A DNA stretch of 64,000 bases, taken from the NCBI GenBank assembly GCA_034111645.1, contig JAWUWW010000002.1, positions 1-64,000 of the forward strand, read 5' to 3'. Below the pieces are notes generated by a model. That model saw only the letters and a list, made by a program, of their open reading frames with translations, did no database searches and was not told the DNA's origin. This document shows, piece by piece, positions 1 through 7,818 of this stretch (its first letter is position 1; each line of letters begins with the position of its first letter). The stretch comes from CANLBN01 sp034111645 (GTDB lineage Bacteria > Pseudomonadota > Gammaproteobacteria > Pseudomonadales > Cellvibrionaceae). The translations under genes were made by a program, and so were the position numbers.

Positions 1-1
1 C

Positions 2-169
2 CTGTTACTCGCTTTTCTTAAGTTTCAATCAAAGCTCGATAAAAGTATGCAACAAATATTACGCTTATTACAGCTTAATTTATTTGAAAAGCGAGGGTTA
101 ATGGCTCTGCTTAGAGGCGATCCGCCCGATGACAAATTACCTGATATTAATCAAATGGTATTATTATGA
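2..169 (+). mobile_element. IS4-family transposase, C-terminal remnant cut by window edge
   Basis: An open frame enters from the left edge and stops at the TGA at 167-169, giving 55 residues. The stretch QQILRLLQLNLFEKR followed by a short acidic tail is the usual C-terminal ending of IS4/IS5-type DDE transposases found in many marine gammaproteobacteria. The catalytic DDE residues would lie upstream, outside the window, so whether the element is intact cannot be judged. Sequence just after the stop (170-190, containing GGGACAG) may be the element's right end, but no partner repeat is visible. mlaA starts about 100 bp downstream on the same strand, so the insertion lies directly in its promoter region. 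The identification rests on family memory of the C-terminal motif. Confidence 0.65.
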
Positions 170-266
170 AAGTTAACGGGACAGCAGTGAGCAAATATAG
201 TAAAAATAGCGGCTTATAGGTATACTTCCCGATTTTAAATTAATCAATGTCCCCCAAAAAATCATC

Positions 267-1019
267 ATGAAAAATGAAGAACAAGAGCAAATAGTGACAA
301 TATCTCTAAAGAAATCAATATTTCTGATTTTTATTATGTTGGGTTTGTGCGCCTGTGCATCTTCACCTCATACTAATAAAGCCGATCCTTACGAGGGTTT
401 TAATCGTGTAGCTTATGGTTTTAACGATGGTTTGGATAAGTTTTTAATTAAACCTATTGCTCAAAGTTATCATTTTTTATTGCCTGATGTTATTGAGACA
501 AGTGTGGGTAATTTTTTCTCTAATTTAGGTGAGATAAGAAATCTCGCTAATTCTGGCCTGCAAGCTAAAGGCGGTAAAGCTCTGATTCATACGGGTAGGT
601 TTTTAGTTAACAGCACCGCAGGTTTATTAGGTTTCATTGATACAGCTCATTATGTTGGACTGAAAAAACCTACGAGCGAAGATTTTGGGCAAACATTAGC
701 AGTATGGGGAGTAGGCTCTGGTCCCTATATTGTATTGCCGCTCTTTGGTCCATCGACTATCAGAGATGGTCTTGGTTTTCCCGTCGACTCATTTTTAAAT
801 CCCGTGACATATGTTGATCATATTCCCACACGTAATTCGTTAGGTGCCACCAGTATAATAGATACCCGCGCTGGATTTTTATCCGCCGAAAAATTAATAC
901 GTGGTGATCGATATGTTTTTATTAGAGACGCTTATTTACAGCGTCGAGAATTTTTGATTAATGACGGTGAAGTAAAGGATAGTTTCAGTGGTAGTTTGGA
1001 GGGTAATGGAGATTTCTAA
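267..1019 (+). CDS. mlaA: MlaA (VacJ) outer-membrane phospholipid-transport lipoprotein
   Basis: MlaA removes mislaid phospholipids from the outer leaflet of the outer membrane and hands them to the Mla system in the periplasm. The 250-residue product has a hydrophobic N-terminus (about residues 17-29) ending in the lipobox LCAC, so Cys30 should be lipidated. Immediately after comes the family hallmark DPYEGFNRVAYGFNDGLDKF (about 40-60), then the long conserved core with NSTAGLLG and the GPYIVLPLFGPSTIRDG segment (about 150-170). Length is normal for the family. The ATG at 267 has no strong Shine-Dalgarno sequence but is the only start giving a full signal peptide. No other mla gene is adjacent, which is common because mlaA is often separate from mlaFEDCB. 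The upstream transposase remnant may influence transcription. Confidence 0.95.
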   Translation: MKNEEQEQIVTISLKKSIFLIFIMLGLCACASSPHTNKADPYEGFNRVAYGFNDGLDKFLIKPIAQSYHFLLPDVIETSVGNFFSNLGEIRNLANSGLQAKGGKALIHTGRFLVNSTAGLLGFIDTAHYVGLKKPTSEDFGQTLAVWGVGSGPYIVLPLFGPSTIRDGLGFPVDSFLNPVTYVDHIPTRNSLGATSIIDTRAGFLSAEKLIRGDRYVFIRDAYLQRREFLINDGEVKDSFSGSLEGNGDF

Positions 1020-1108
1020 TCTTGGCTGTCATCTATCTACGCAATGATACATCCAAGATAATAAAAGTTCGCTTAGTGCGCACTTTCCACGGAGCTTAAG
1101 TTTACTAT

Positions 1109-1270
1109 GGGACCTTTGCACGAAAGCCATTTAACTTCCATCCGGGTTTACCCCTCAAGGGGGCACCGAGAAAAAACGTACTCAATCGATCATTTATCAC
1201 ACATAAACTCTCTCTTGACCTGCGTTTTTGCCTTGCTTGAAAGCAAAATCATCTTCCGTGCAAAGGTCTC
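1109..1270. mobile_element. MITE-like element, copy 1 (about 162 bp)
   Basis: The element is bounded by inverted ends: GGGACCTTTGCACG at the left and the reverse complement of GAGACCTTTGCACGG at the right. It is flanked by the direct repeat ACTAT (1104-1108 and 1271-1275), a credible target-site duplication. It has no coding capacity. A second copy with about 90 percent identity by eye lies at 7419-7580. The right end falls six bases beyond the stop codon of the leftward PilZ gene. The GAGACCTTTGCA-type terminus resembles IS5-group ends, so a full-length IS elsewhere may mobilise it. That last point is inference. Confidence 0.75.
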
Positions 1271-1276
1271 ACTATA

Positions 1277-1606
1277 TTAGTCCTCTGTCTCTTCTTCTTT
1301 AAAAATTTCTTTAATCTTTAGGCCTACACTATAACTGCCATCTTCTTGAGTTTGAACTCGCGCAACATTACAACGTGTTTTAAGCATTGGGCTGTGACTA
1401 TGATCAGATGTTACCGTCACAATGATTTCGCTGTTTAAGGGAAGCTCTTTATCGATCGTAATTGACATGCCCCCACCGCTGAGGTCAGTACAAATAGCCT
1501 TATAGGTTGGTTCATCATCGGTTTCTATCAATATTTCTGCAGTTGTATTAACCTTCATACGAATAAAGTCGCGTTTTTCACTGTAATCTCTATCATTAAT
1601 ACTCAT
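1277..1606 (-). CDS. Small single-domain PilZ protein (c-di-GMP receptor)
   Basis: The 109-residue product is essentially one PilZ domain. The two c-di-GMP binding signatures are present: an RxxxR box (Arg12 to Arg16 in KRDFIRMKV) and DLSGGGM (Asp41-Ser43-Gly46), matching the D/NxSxxG motif. PilZ domains bind cyclic-di-GMP and pass the signal to a partner such as the flagellar motor, the pilus machine or an exopolysaccharide synthase. No additional domain identifies the partner here. A MITE-like element sits directly behind the stop codon. The ATG start at 1606 is preceded by GAGGAAATTG, a good ribosome-binding site (reading leftward). Confident as PilZ; target unknown. Confidence 0.9.
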   Translation of the reverse strand: MSINDRDYSEKRDFIRMKVNTTAEILIETDDEPTYKAICTDLSGGGMSITIDKELPLNSEIIVTVTSDHSHSPMLKTRCNVARVQTQEDGSYSVGLKIKEIFKEEETED

Positions 1607-1957
1607 AGAACAATTTCCTCTTTTCTGTGATGTAAATGTCGCTTTTTATAGGTAGCGTTCATTTTATAGGCGTTAATTTTAGCTGATTAGATCTGTAGCA
1701 AGCTTAACTATCTAATCTTGTTTGATTATAGACCAAGATTACAATTTTATCTGAACGATTTATAATCAGTATAAAACCGTGTTATTTTCTAATTTACATT
1801 AATTGGGCTATCCATATCATTACTGATCGGACTAATGGCTAGTTGCTCGAAGTTGATTAAGAGAGTACGGTTAGACCGTTGGAACGTATATAATAATAGA
1901 TAACAAATTCATCCCAATTATCAGCATATTTATTGCTAAAAGTGAGTCTTATTTAGC
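1607..1957. other. Divergent intergenic region, no gene seen
   Basis: This 351-bp AT-rich stretch separates the leftward PilZ gene from the rightward phosphatase gene and should hold both promoters. A TATAAT hexamer at 1889-1894 could be a -10 element for the rightward gene, but no good -35 lies at the right distance. I see no RNA gene or repeat. Confidence 0.4.
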
Positions 1958-3148
1958 GTGCAGAACTCAAACCCTATGGTTCTTGTTGTCGACGAGGATA
2001 TAACTATATCTCAACGTTTCAGCAAAATACTTCAGGCCAGTCAGTTTCGGTCAGAACCCTACAGCGATACAGAATTAGCTCTTAAATCTATTGAACAAGC
2101 CCCTCCCGATATAGTAATTACCGAAATCAGCATGAATTTGGGTCCAAATATAAGTTTTTTACAGCAGCTAAGTGAACGTTATGCTTTTATACCTGTGATT
2201 GTAACGGCTAAAGTGGGAGCTATAGATGACGTTATTGCTGCTTTAAGGCTAGGCGCTATCGATTACCTTATAAAACCAGTTAATGATAATAAAGTTTTGA
2301 TTGATGCTGTTAATCATGGTCTTAAACGTGGTCATTTAGCGCGTGAGCGCGAGCTTAATTGTTCTGAACTTGATGAGGTTAATCAACAACTTCGTCAGCA
2401 TATTAATGAGATAGAGCAAGATCAGCGGGCGGGCAGTTTAATCCAACGCAGCATGTTGCCCGCGAGTCCCTACATTGCTGGTAATTATAAATGTACGCAC
2501 AAAGTGATTCCCGCTCTGTTTTTAAGCGGTGATTGTATTGACTACGCGCTTCTCGATAAGCGTTACTTCGCTTTTTATATTGCCGATGTGTCGGGTCACG
2601 GAGCTGCCCCTGCCTTTGTGACTATTTGGCTTAAAAATCTAGTCTCTTTGTTAGTTAAGATAAAACAGCTATTAGCAGACTTCCGCTCTATCGATAATGC
2701 GTTACATGAGTTGGTTGGTGTGATTAATGATGAATTAATAGCGATGCGCCTCAATAATCATATAACCATGATTTTGGGGATAATCGATACAGAAACAAAT
2801 GAATTATTTTATATTATTGCTGGACACCTACCATTGCCTATTGTGGTTAGTAAGGGTCAGGCTCACTTTTTAGAAGGGCGAGGTAAACCCTTGGGTTTAT
2901 TCGCCGATAATGAATGGGATGTTTATCAATATGAGCTTCCTGAAGAGTTTTCTTTAGTAGCCTTTTCCGATGGTATTTTAGAAGTATTAGCAGGAAATGA
3001 TCTATTGGCTAAAGAGAAAAGTCTGTTAGAATCGCTGCCGCTAACAGACGGTAACCTTGAGGCAATAACGGGCCAGTTGAAACTGTTAACATCTGGGCGT
3101 ATACCTGATGACATTGCCATGTTATCTATTTCTCGTGTTTTGGCCTAA
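1958..3148 (+). CDS. Response regulator with PP2C/SpoIIE phosphatase domain (HsbR-like)
   Basis: The 396-residue product has an N-terminal receiver domain (about 7-125) and a C-terminal PP2C/RsbU-type serine phosphatase (about 180-395) with the metal-binding DVSGHG motif. Such proteins dephosphorylate a STAS anti-sigma antagonist, and the next gene encodes exactly that, so the pair is a partner-switching module similar to HsbR-HsbA of Pseudomonas. Unlike Pseudomonas HsbR, there is no C-terminal anti-sigma kinase domain. The residue at the expected phosphorylation site is glutamate (Glu56 in IVITEISM) rather than aspartate, while the acidic residue Asp12 and the KPV lysine are kept. The start is GTG at 1958, with an alternative ATG at 1976 (Met7). 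Function in sigma or flagellar regulation is inferred from the pairing. Confidence 0.85.
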   Translation: MQNSNPMVLVVDEDITISQRFSKILQASQFRSEPYSDTELALKSIEQAPPDIVITEISMNLGPNISFLQQLSERYAFIPVIVTAKVGAIDDVIAALRLGAIDYLIKPVNDNKVLIDAVNHGLKRGHLARERELNCSELDEVNQQLRQHINEIEQDQRAGSLIQRSMLPASPYIAGNYKCTHKVIPALFLSGDCIDYALLDKRYFAFYIADVSGHGAAPAFVTIWLKNLVSLLVKIKQLLADFRSIDNALHELVGVINDELIAMRLNNHITMILGIIDTETNELFYIIAGHLPLPIVVSKGQAHFLEGRGKPLGLFADNEWDVYQYELPEEFSLVAFSDGILEVLAGNDLLAKEKSLLESLPLTDGNLEAITGQLKLLTSGRIPDDIAMLSISRVLA

Positions 3149-3242
3149 ATACTTAGGCAAGATAAAACAAGATGAAAAAGTACAGCTCAAAGCTGAAAAT
3201 TTAAAAGACAAGGATGAGTTTGGTATATAGAGGTTACTTGAA

Positions 3243-3761
3243 TTGAATTTTGATGGCTCGTCTGGCGATATCTTAGTTGCCGACCACAACGGTGTCTATG
3301 TTATAAAAATGTCAGGTGATGTGCGCCTCACACTTTGCATACCCTTTGATAATTGTATTGAAAACCTGATAAAGCGTGAAGATTTTTGTACTATATTATT
3401 TGATCTTAACGATGCTCAAGGTTTAGATAGCACAACGTTAGGGTTAATTGTTAAGTTGGCGGTAAAGAGCAAATCTAAATATAACAAAACTCCATTATTG
3501 CTGTGTAATGAGCCTGCTATTAAGCGCTTAATCATGACGATGGGCTTAGATGATGTTTGTGAGTTAGTTAGCGATATTCCTAATGATTGTTATGAGATAT
3601 ATAGTGAAGAAAACAGTTTTCATCACTTAGAACACAGCACACAGGCCGATGAATCATTGCTAAAATCTAAAATATTAGAATCTCATTACGCCTTGATGGA
3701 ATTGAATAAAATTAACAAAGAAACATTTAAAGATCTAGTGCAAACACTTAAGCAAAGCTAG
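3243..3761 (+). CDS. STAS-domain anti-sigma factor antagonist (HsbA-like)
   Basis: The N-terminal 110 residues form a STAS domain with the conserved phosphorylation segment GLDSTTLG, in which Ser63 is the predicted target. In partner-switching systems the unphosphorylated antagonist sequesters an anti-sigma factor such as FlgM, or a diguanylate cyclase in the Pseudomonas HsbA case. The gene begins 94 bp after the phosphatase gene on the same strand, so the two are probably one operon. A C-terminal extension of about 60 residues, rich in Glu, Lys and Leu and probably helical, has no recognised domain. The start appears to be TTG at 3243, preceded by AGAGG. The kinase that would phosphorylate it is not in this window. 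Confidence 0.82.
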   Translation: MNFDGSSGDILVADHNGVYVIKMSGDVRLTLCIPFDNCIENLIKREDFCTILFDLNDAQGLDSTTLGLIVKLAVKSKSKYNKTPLLLCNEPAIKRLIMTMGLDDVCELVSDIPNDCYEIYSEENSFHHLEHSTQADESLLKSKILESHYALMELNKINKETFKDLVQTLKQS

Positions 3762-3773
3762 AACTTCAAATTT

Positions 3774-4226
3774 TTAGCTGCCTTCTCTTACTGAAATCTT
3801 CTCTTGAATGAAATCTCTGTGGCTGACATGAATAAGGTCAGATATTTTACGGATGATATGTTCTTCATACTTATCTAATTCACCATCGGCATAAGCCACT
3901 TTCCATAAATTATTTACTAGTGAAAGTTTTTGCTTGTACTCGCAATGTTTATTAATAATATGCGTAAATTCAAATAACGATGAGGCCTTATTCGTTGCCG
4001 TTTCTGCGTCACTAATTAATGTATTTACATCTTCCTCACTGAGCTCACACTCACTAAGCAATAATTTTTTTAATTGAATGCGCTCACTATCGTCAAAATT
4101 TAAGTCGCTTACGGCCACTTCCACTAGCAGTGCTGCCGTCGCTAAATGTAAATCAGTCGTAGATATTAGCTGATCATCTTTTATCTCGGTAAAGCGTTCA
4201 AATAACTGGTCTATCAATTTTTTCAT
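3774..4226 (-). CDS. TerB-family (tellurite-resistance-like) protein
   Basis: This 150-residue all-helical, acidic protein matches the TerB/DjlA-N type fold. Two similar halves each carry an acidic turn: LNFDDSERIQLKKLLL (about 41-56) and YADGELDKYEEHIIRKI (about 111-127), the second being the most recognisable TerB signature (ADG-x-x-D-x-x-E). In such proteins the acidic turns may bind metal. The biological role of stand-alone TerB proteins is unsettled, and no other ter gene is nearby, so tellurite resistance should not be assumed. The gene is convergent with the STAS gene, the stops being only 12 bp apart, and lies 71 bp from the transaldolase gene on the same strand. Confidence 0.78.
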   Translation of the reverse strand: MKKLIDQLFERFTEIKDDQLISTTDLHLATAALLVEVAVSDLNFDDSERIQLKKLLLSECELSEEDVNTLISDAETATNKASSLFEFTHIINKHCEYKQKLSLVNNLWKVAYADGELDKYEEHIIRKISDLIHVSHRDFIQEKISVREGS

Positions 4227-4297
4227 AGTTTATCCCTTAAAAATGGACAATGACTTTCATCAAAGATATATAAATCATGCCTTAGCCTAACAAATCA

Positions 4298-5263
4298 CTA
4301 GGCACTGAGTTGCTCACGAATTAATGTTTCTAATTTATTTTGATCTTTAATGAAGTTGCGAATACCTTCAGCTAGTTTTTCGGTTGCCATGGCGTTTTCA
4401 TTTAATTGGTAACGAAAATCCGCTTCGTTTAAGTTAATTTTATTGATTTTTGTTGAGATGTTATCAGGTGATAATCGACGTGGAATTAAGTCTTGATTAT
4501 TTTGCAATTCTGCTAATAAATCAGGGCTAATAGTCAATCTGTCACAGCCAGCAAGAGCTAGTATTTCAGCGCTGTTGCGAAAGCTAGCACCCATTACAAC
4601 GGTATTTATACCATGCTGTTTATAATATTGATAAATTTCACTAACCGATATTACACCTGGATCTTGATCCGCTTCGTAACTTGTATTGCCCGTCTCTTTT
4701 TTATACCAATCTAAAATGCGGCCCACAAAAGGCGAGATTAAAAAGGCTCCGGCATCTGCACAAGCAACCGCTTGGGTTAAGCTAAATAATAAGGTTAAGT
4801 TGCAGTGAATGCCTTCTTTCTCAAGTATTTCAGCTGCTTTAATACCTTCCCATGTTGAGGCAATTTTGATTAATATACGGTCTTTATCGATGTTTTGATC
4901 TGCATAAAGGGCAATTAATTGTCGCGCCTTAGCGATACTAGCTTGAGTGTTAAATGATAGGCGAGCATCAACTTCTGTGGAGACTTTACCGGGAACAATA
5001 TTCAATATTTCACAGCCAATCAATACTGATAGTTGATCCATAGCAATATCTACTTGTTGCTCAACATTTTGCGACTTAATTTTTGCATAAGCCACAGCTT
5101 GTTGAAATAAATCATTGTATTGCGGCATTTGTGCGGCTTTGTAAAGAAGTGATGGATTGGTCGTAGCATCAAGCGGCTGATAAAGTTTGATGGCTTCTAT
5201 ATCACCGGTATCGGCAACTACATCAGTCATCGTTTTTAGTTGATCAAGAGCTGAAATCGTCAT
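4298..5263 (-). CDS. tal: Transaldolase (TalB type)
   Basis: Transaldolase moves a dihydroxyacetone unit between sugar phosphates in the non-oxidative pentose phosphate pathway, in the cytoplasm. At 321 residues it has the length of the classical TalA/TalB subfamily. Visible signatures are LDATTNPSLL (31-40), containing the catalytic Asp32, and ILIKIASTWEGIKAA (130-144), containing the Schiff-base Lys133. The C-terminal part also fits (SFRNSAEILALAGCDRLTISP). The gene has an ATG start and is followed leftward by the TerB-like gene. It is a housekeeping gene with no irregularity. Confidence 0.96.
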   Translation of the reverse strand: MTISALDQLKTMTDVVADTGDIEAIKLYQPLDATTNPSLLYKAAQMPQYNDLFQQAVAYAKIKSQNVEQQVDIAMDQLSVLIGCEILNIVPGKVSTEVDARLSFNTQASIAKARQLIALYADQNIDKDRILIKIASTWEGIKAAEILEKEGIHCNLTLLFSLTQAVACADAGAFLISPFVGRILDWYKKETGNTSYEADQDPGVISVSEIYQYYKQHGINTVVMGASFRNSAEILALAGCDRLTISPDLLAELQNNQDLIPRRLSPDNISTKINKINLNEADFRYQLNENAMATEKLAEGIRNFIKDQNKLETLIREQLSA

Positions 5264-5379
5264 TGCTATTGTCTCTTTTTAGTTTTATTAATGGATTATA
5301 TGTATTTAATTGGGTAATCTTATTGTGATTTTATTCGAATATTAATTATGTTTTGGTTAAGCAAATAGCAAGTTTATAT

Positions 5380-6375
5380 TTATCCAAGCTTACTCATTGC
5401 TATTTTTAAGACATCAGTATCTGCATCAGCTTTGTAAGCATTTTCGCTAATATATCGTCTAAAGACACGTGCGCCGCCTTCGCCTTGGAATAAACCTAGT
5501 GCATGTCTGCTCATATGGTGAAGACGCGCGCCTGCTAAAATTTGTTGCTCGCAATAGTCTATATAACTAAGCATGATTTGTTCGCGAGAAGGTATTGGAT
5601 TATCGCTGCCAAATAAATCTCGATCAACAGTCGCTAATAAATAAGGGTTGCTATAGGCTTCGCGCCCTATCATCACGCCGTCAACATGTTGTAATTGCTC
5701 GACTGTCTCGCCCAAGCTACGAATGCCGCCATTAATAATAATCGTTAAGTCAGGTAGTGCTTGCTTAAGTTTATAAACTGTCTCGTAGACAAGTGGCGGC
5801 ACTTCGCGATTTTGTTTTGGACTCAAGCCCTGTAACCATGCCTTTCTAGCATGCACAATAAATGTTTTACAACCAGCATTAGCAACGATTGATACAAATT
5901 TCAGTAAGTCGTCATAGTCATCCATAGCGTCAATACCAATACGATGCTTGACCGTTACAGGAATAGAGACAGCATCTTGCATTGCTTTAACGCAGTCGGC
6001 CACTAGATTTGGATGCGCCATTAAGCACGCACCTATCATTCCATTTTGGACTCGATCACTGGGGCAGCCACAATTTAAATTGACTTCATCATAACCCCAA
6101 TCTGCAGCAAGCTTTGCACACTTGGCAAGTGCGGCAGGGTCACTACCGCCCAGTTGAAGCGCTAGCGGGTGTTCTTCTTCGTTGTAACGTAAAAAGCGCT
6201 CGCTATCACCTTGCAATAAAGCGCCAGTTGTTACCATTTCGGTATAGAGCAGGCATTGCTTTGAAATCAAACGCCATAAAAAACGACAGTGGCGATCTGA
6301 CCAGTCCATCATCGGGGCCACAGAAAAGCGCTGGTAGATAGGGCTAGTGGAGGGTGGTGTTATATATGTATTCAA
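5380..6375 (-). CDS. dusA: tRNA-dihydrouridine(20/20a) synthase DusA
   Basis: DusA uses FMN and NADPH to reduce uridine 20 and 20a in the D-loop of tRNAs. The 331-residue product shows the family landmarks in order: SVAPMMDWSDRHCRF at the FMN site (about 18-32), TEMVTTGAL (45-53), LQLGGSDP (73-80), and VNLNCGCPSDRVQNG (98-112), whose GCPS cysteine (Cys104) is the catalytic acid. The segments VKHRIGID and INGGIRS follow further along. The SDRVQNG and HHMSRHALGLFQG stretches are typical of DusA rather than DusB or DusC. The start is ATG at 6375. It is transcribed in the same direction as tal, with a gap of about 115 bp. Confidence 0.96.
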   Translation of the reverse strand: MNTYITPPSTSPIYQRFSVAPMMDWSDRHCRFLWRLISKQCLLYTEMVTTGALLQGDSERFLRYNEEEHPLALQLGGSDPAALAKCAKLAADWGYDEVNLNCGCPSDRVQNGMIGACLMAHPNLVADCVKAMQDAVSIPVTVKHRIGIDAMDDYDDLLKFVSIVANAGCKTFIVHARKAWLQGLSPKQNREVPPLVYETVYKLKQALPDLTIIINGGIRSLGETVEQLQHVDGVMIGREAYSNPYLLATVDRDLFGSDNPIPSREQIMLSYIDYCEQQILAGARLHHMSRHALGLFQGEGGARVFRRYISENAYKADADTDVLKIAMSKLG

Positions 6376-6546
6376 AAGAGCGTATTCAAAAGACTATATT
6401 AAAGGGAGCTTATTTAAAAAACTACGTTTATAAAGCTGCATTAACAACTATTAAGTCATTCAATTAGTATTTATTGAGGTATTTTACAGTGCCAAGTCGT
6501 AAGTTGCTAATAATAGTCAATAACAAGTGGTTCAAGTAACTAGGAT

Positions 6547-7215
6547 TTAACGGTGATCGCTAATTATTGCTCCTGCCGCTAATGTTTCTGCCTCGTGGTC
6601 AGGGTCTCGCCAAATTTCTGCAATTGCTTGCTGCTGCCATGCTTTCATTGCAGGTAAATCGAGGATGAGTTCTGCATATTGTTTGGCTTTGGGGCTTAGC
6701 GTTAATCCGAAACCTTGAACTCTGAAAACGACGGGCGCAAAAAAAGCATCGACCGCGCTAAAGTTTTCTCCCGCTAAAAATGGCCCTTTAAAATGTGATA
6801 AACCTTCACTCCATAGCTCGTCTATGCGTGCTATATCTTTTTCTAGAGCCTTATTAATTGTATTCATGCGCACACGCACGCCGCAGTTCATAGGACATTG
6901 GCTACGTAGTGCATTAAACCCTGCATGCATTTCAGCGGCTGCGCAACGTGCCCAAGCGCGCGCAATCGTTGAAGTTGGCCATACGCTCGAATGCTTTTCA
7001 TAAAGGTATTCTATAATTGCTAAAGACTCCCAAACAATTAAGTCATTATCAATCAGGCACGGGACCTTACCAGTAGGGCTAAAATCTTTGAAGTCTATGG
7101 GGCCTTTAAAAGCGGTGAGTTGTTCTTTAAAAGGGATGTTCAGAACTTTCATTAATAGCCATGGACGCAGTGACCACGAAGAGTAGTTTTTATTGGCAAT
7201 GTGCAGGGTATACAT
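6547..7215 (-). CDS. Glutathione S-transferase
   Basis: The 222-residue product is a two-domain cytosolic GST. The thioredoxin-like N-terminal domain begins YTLHIANKNYSSWSLRPWLL, a typical start of the bacterial group often annotated as GST family protein, with Ser12/Ser13 positioned to activate glutathione. Next come TGKVPCLIDNDLIVWESLAI (about 50-69), with the cis-proline and the ES glutathione-binding pair. The C-terminal helical domain includes GPFLAGENFSAVDAFFAP (about 143-160), with the N-capping box. The substrate cannot be deduced. It is a single gene with its own ATG start, followed on the left by dusA after 171 bp. Confidence 0.9.
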   Translation of the reverse strand: MYTLHIANKNYSSWSLRPWLLMKVLNIPFKEQLTAFKGPIDFKDFSPTGKVPCLIDNDLIVWESLAIIEYLYEKHSSVWPTSTIARAWARCAAAEMHAGFNALRSQCPMNCGVRVRMNTINKALEKDIARIDELWSEGLSHFKGPFLAGENFSAVDAFFAPVVFRVQGFGLTLSPKAKQYAELILDLPAMKAWQQQAIAEIWRDPDHEAETLAAGAIISDHR

Positions 7216-7418
7216 AGCTTTCCTATTGTTTTTTAGGATTGAAGGCTTTCGGTGATATTTAATTCAAGTAATAATCCCATAGCTAAGCCAAAAAGTCAGT
7301 GCTTAATATTTGCCAAGCTAACTTTTTGAGTAGGGCTAATTTACCGAGGCCATATTTAGGTTTTATATTTAGGTTTTATCTTGCCGTGTTAGATCGCAAA
7401 AAGCATGATAATTTCTTT

Positions 7419-7580
7419 GAGGCCTTTGCACGAAAGCCAGTTCACTTCCATTCGGGTTTACCCCTCAAGGGGGCACCGATGGATAACGTACTCAATCGGT
7501 CATTTATCATACACAAACTCCCTCTTGACCTGCGTTTTTGCCTTGCTTGAAAGCAAAATCATCTTCCGTGCAAGGGTCAC
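7419..7580. mobile_element. MITE-like element, copy 2 (about 162 bp)
   Basis: This is the second copy of the element at 1109-1270, in the same orientation, with ends GAGGCCTTTGCACG and (inverted) GTGACCCTTGCACGG. The flanks carry CTTT at 7415-7418 and 7582-7585, consistent with a 4-bp target duplication and comparable to CTAT around copy 1. It contains no real gene; short open frames crossing it are fortuitous. It sits in a 603-bp gap (7216-7818) between the GST and YcgR-like genes, in whose remaining flanks I see nothing else. Confidence 0.73.
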
Positions 7581-7818
7581 ACTTTATGTTTAAGGGTAGA
7601 CGTCAAGTGTTAAAAGCGATTGCTTGAAAGGTATAATTTAAAAGCCATGAATATAGTTTTGCAGACGAGTATGCCTACACTTTAACATCGCAAGCTAGTG
7701 GGATCTTTAAGGTGTTTTTTTATAGGCAAGTATTTTTGTTGAACGATAAATGCAATCAACGACTCATAATAAATAGTATTACGTGTTTTTTAAAATAGTG
7801 TTTTTTTGCAATTCAACA

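Noticed and set aside
3774..4226. Tellurite resistance locus
   Set aside because: Only a single TerB-like protein is present, without terC, terD or terZ; the fold alone does not show resistance.
7299..7593. Two open frames of 62-83 codons
   Set aside because: They run across the MITE-like element and its flank, have no ribosome site or family likeness, and the equivalent frames are broken in the other copy at 1109-1270.
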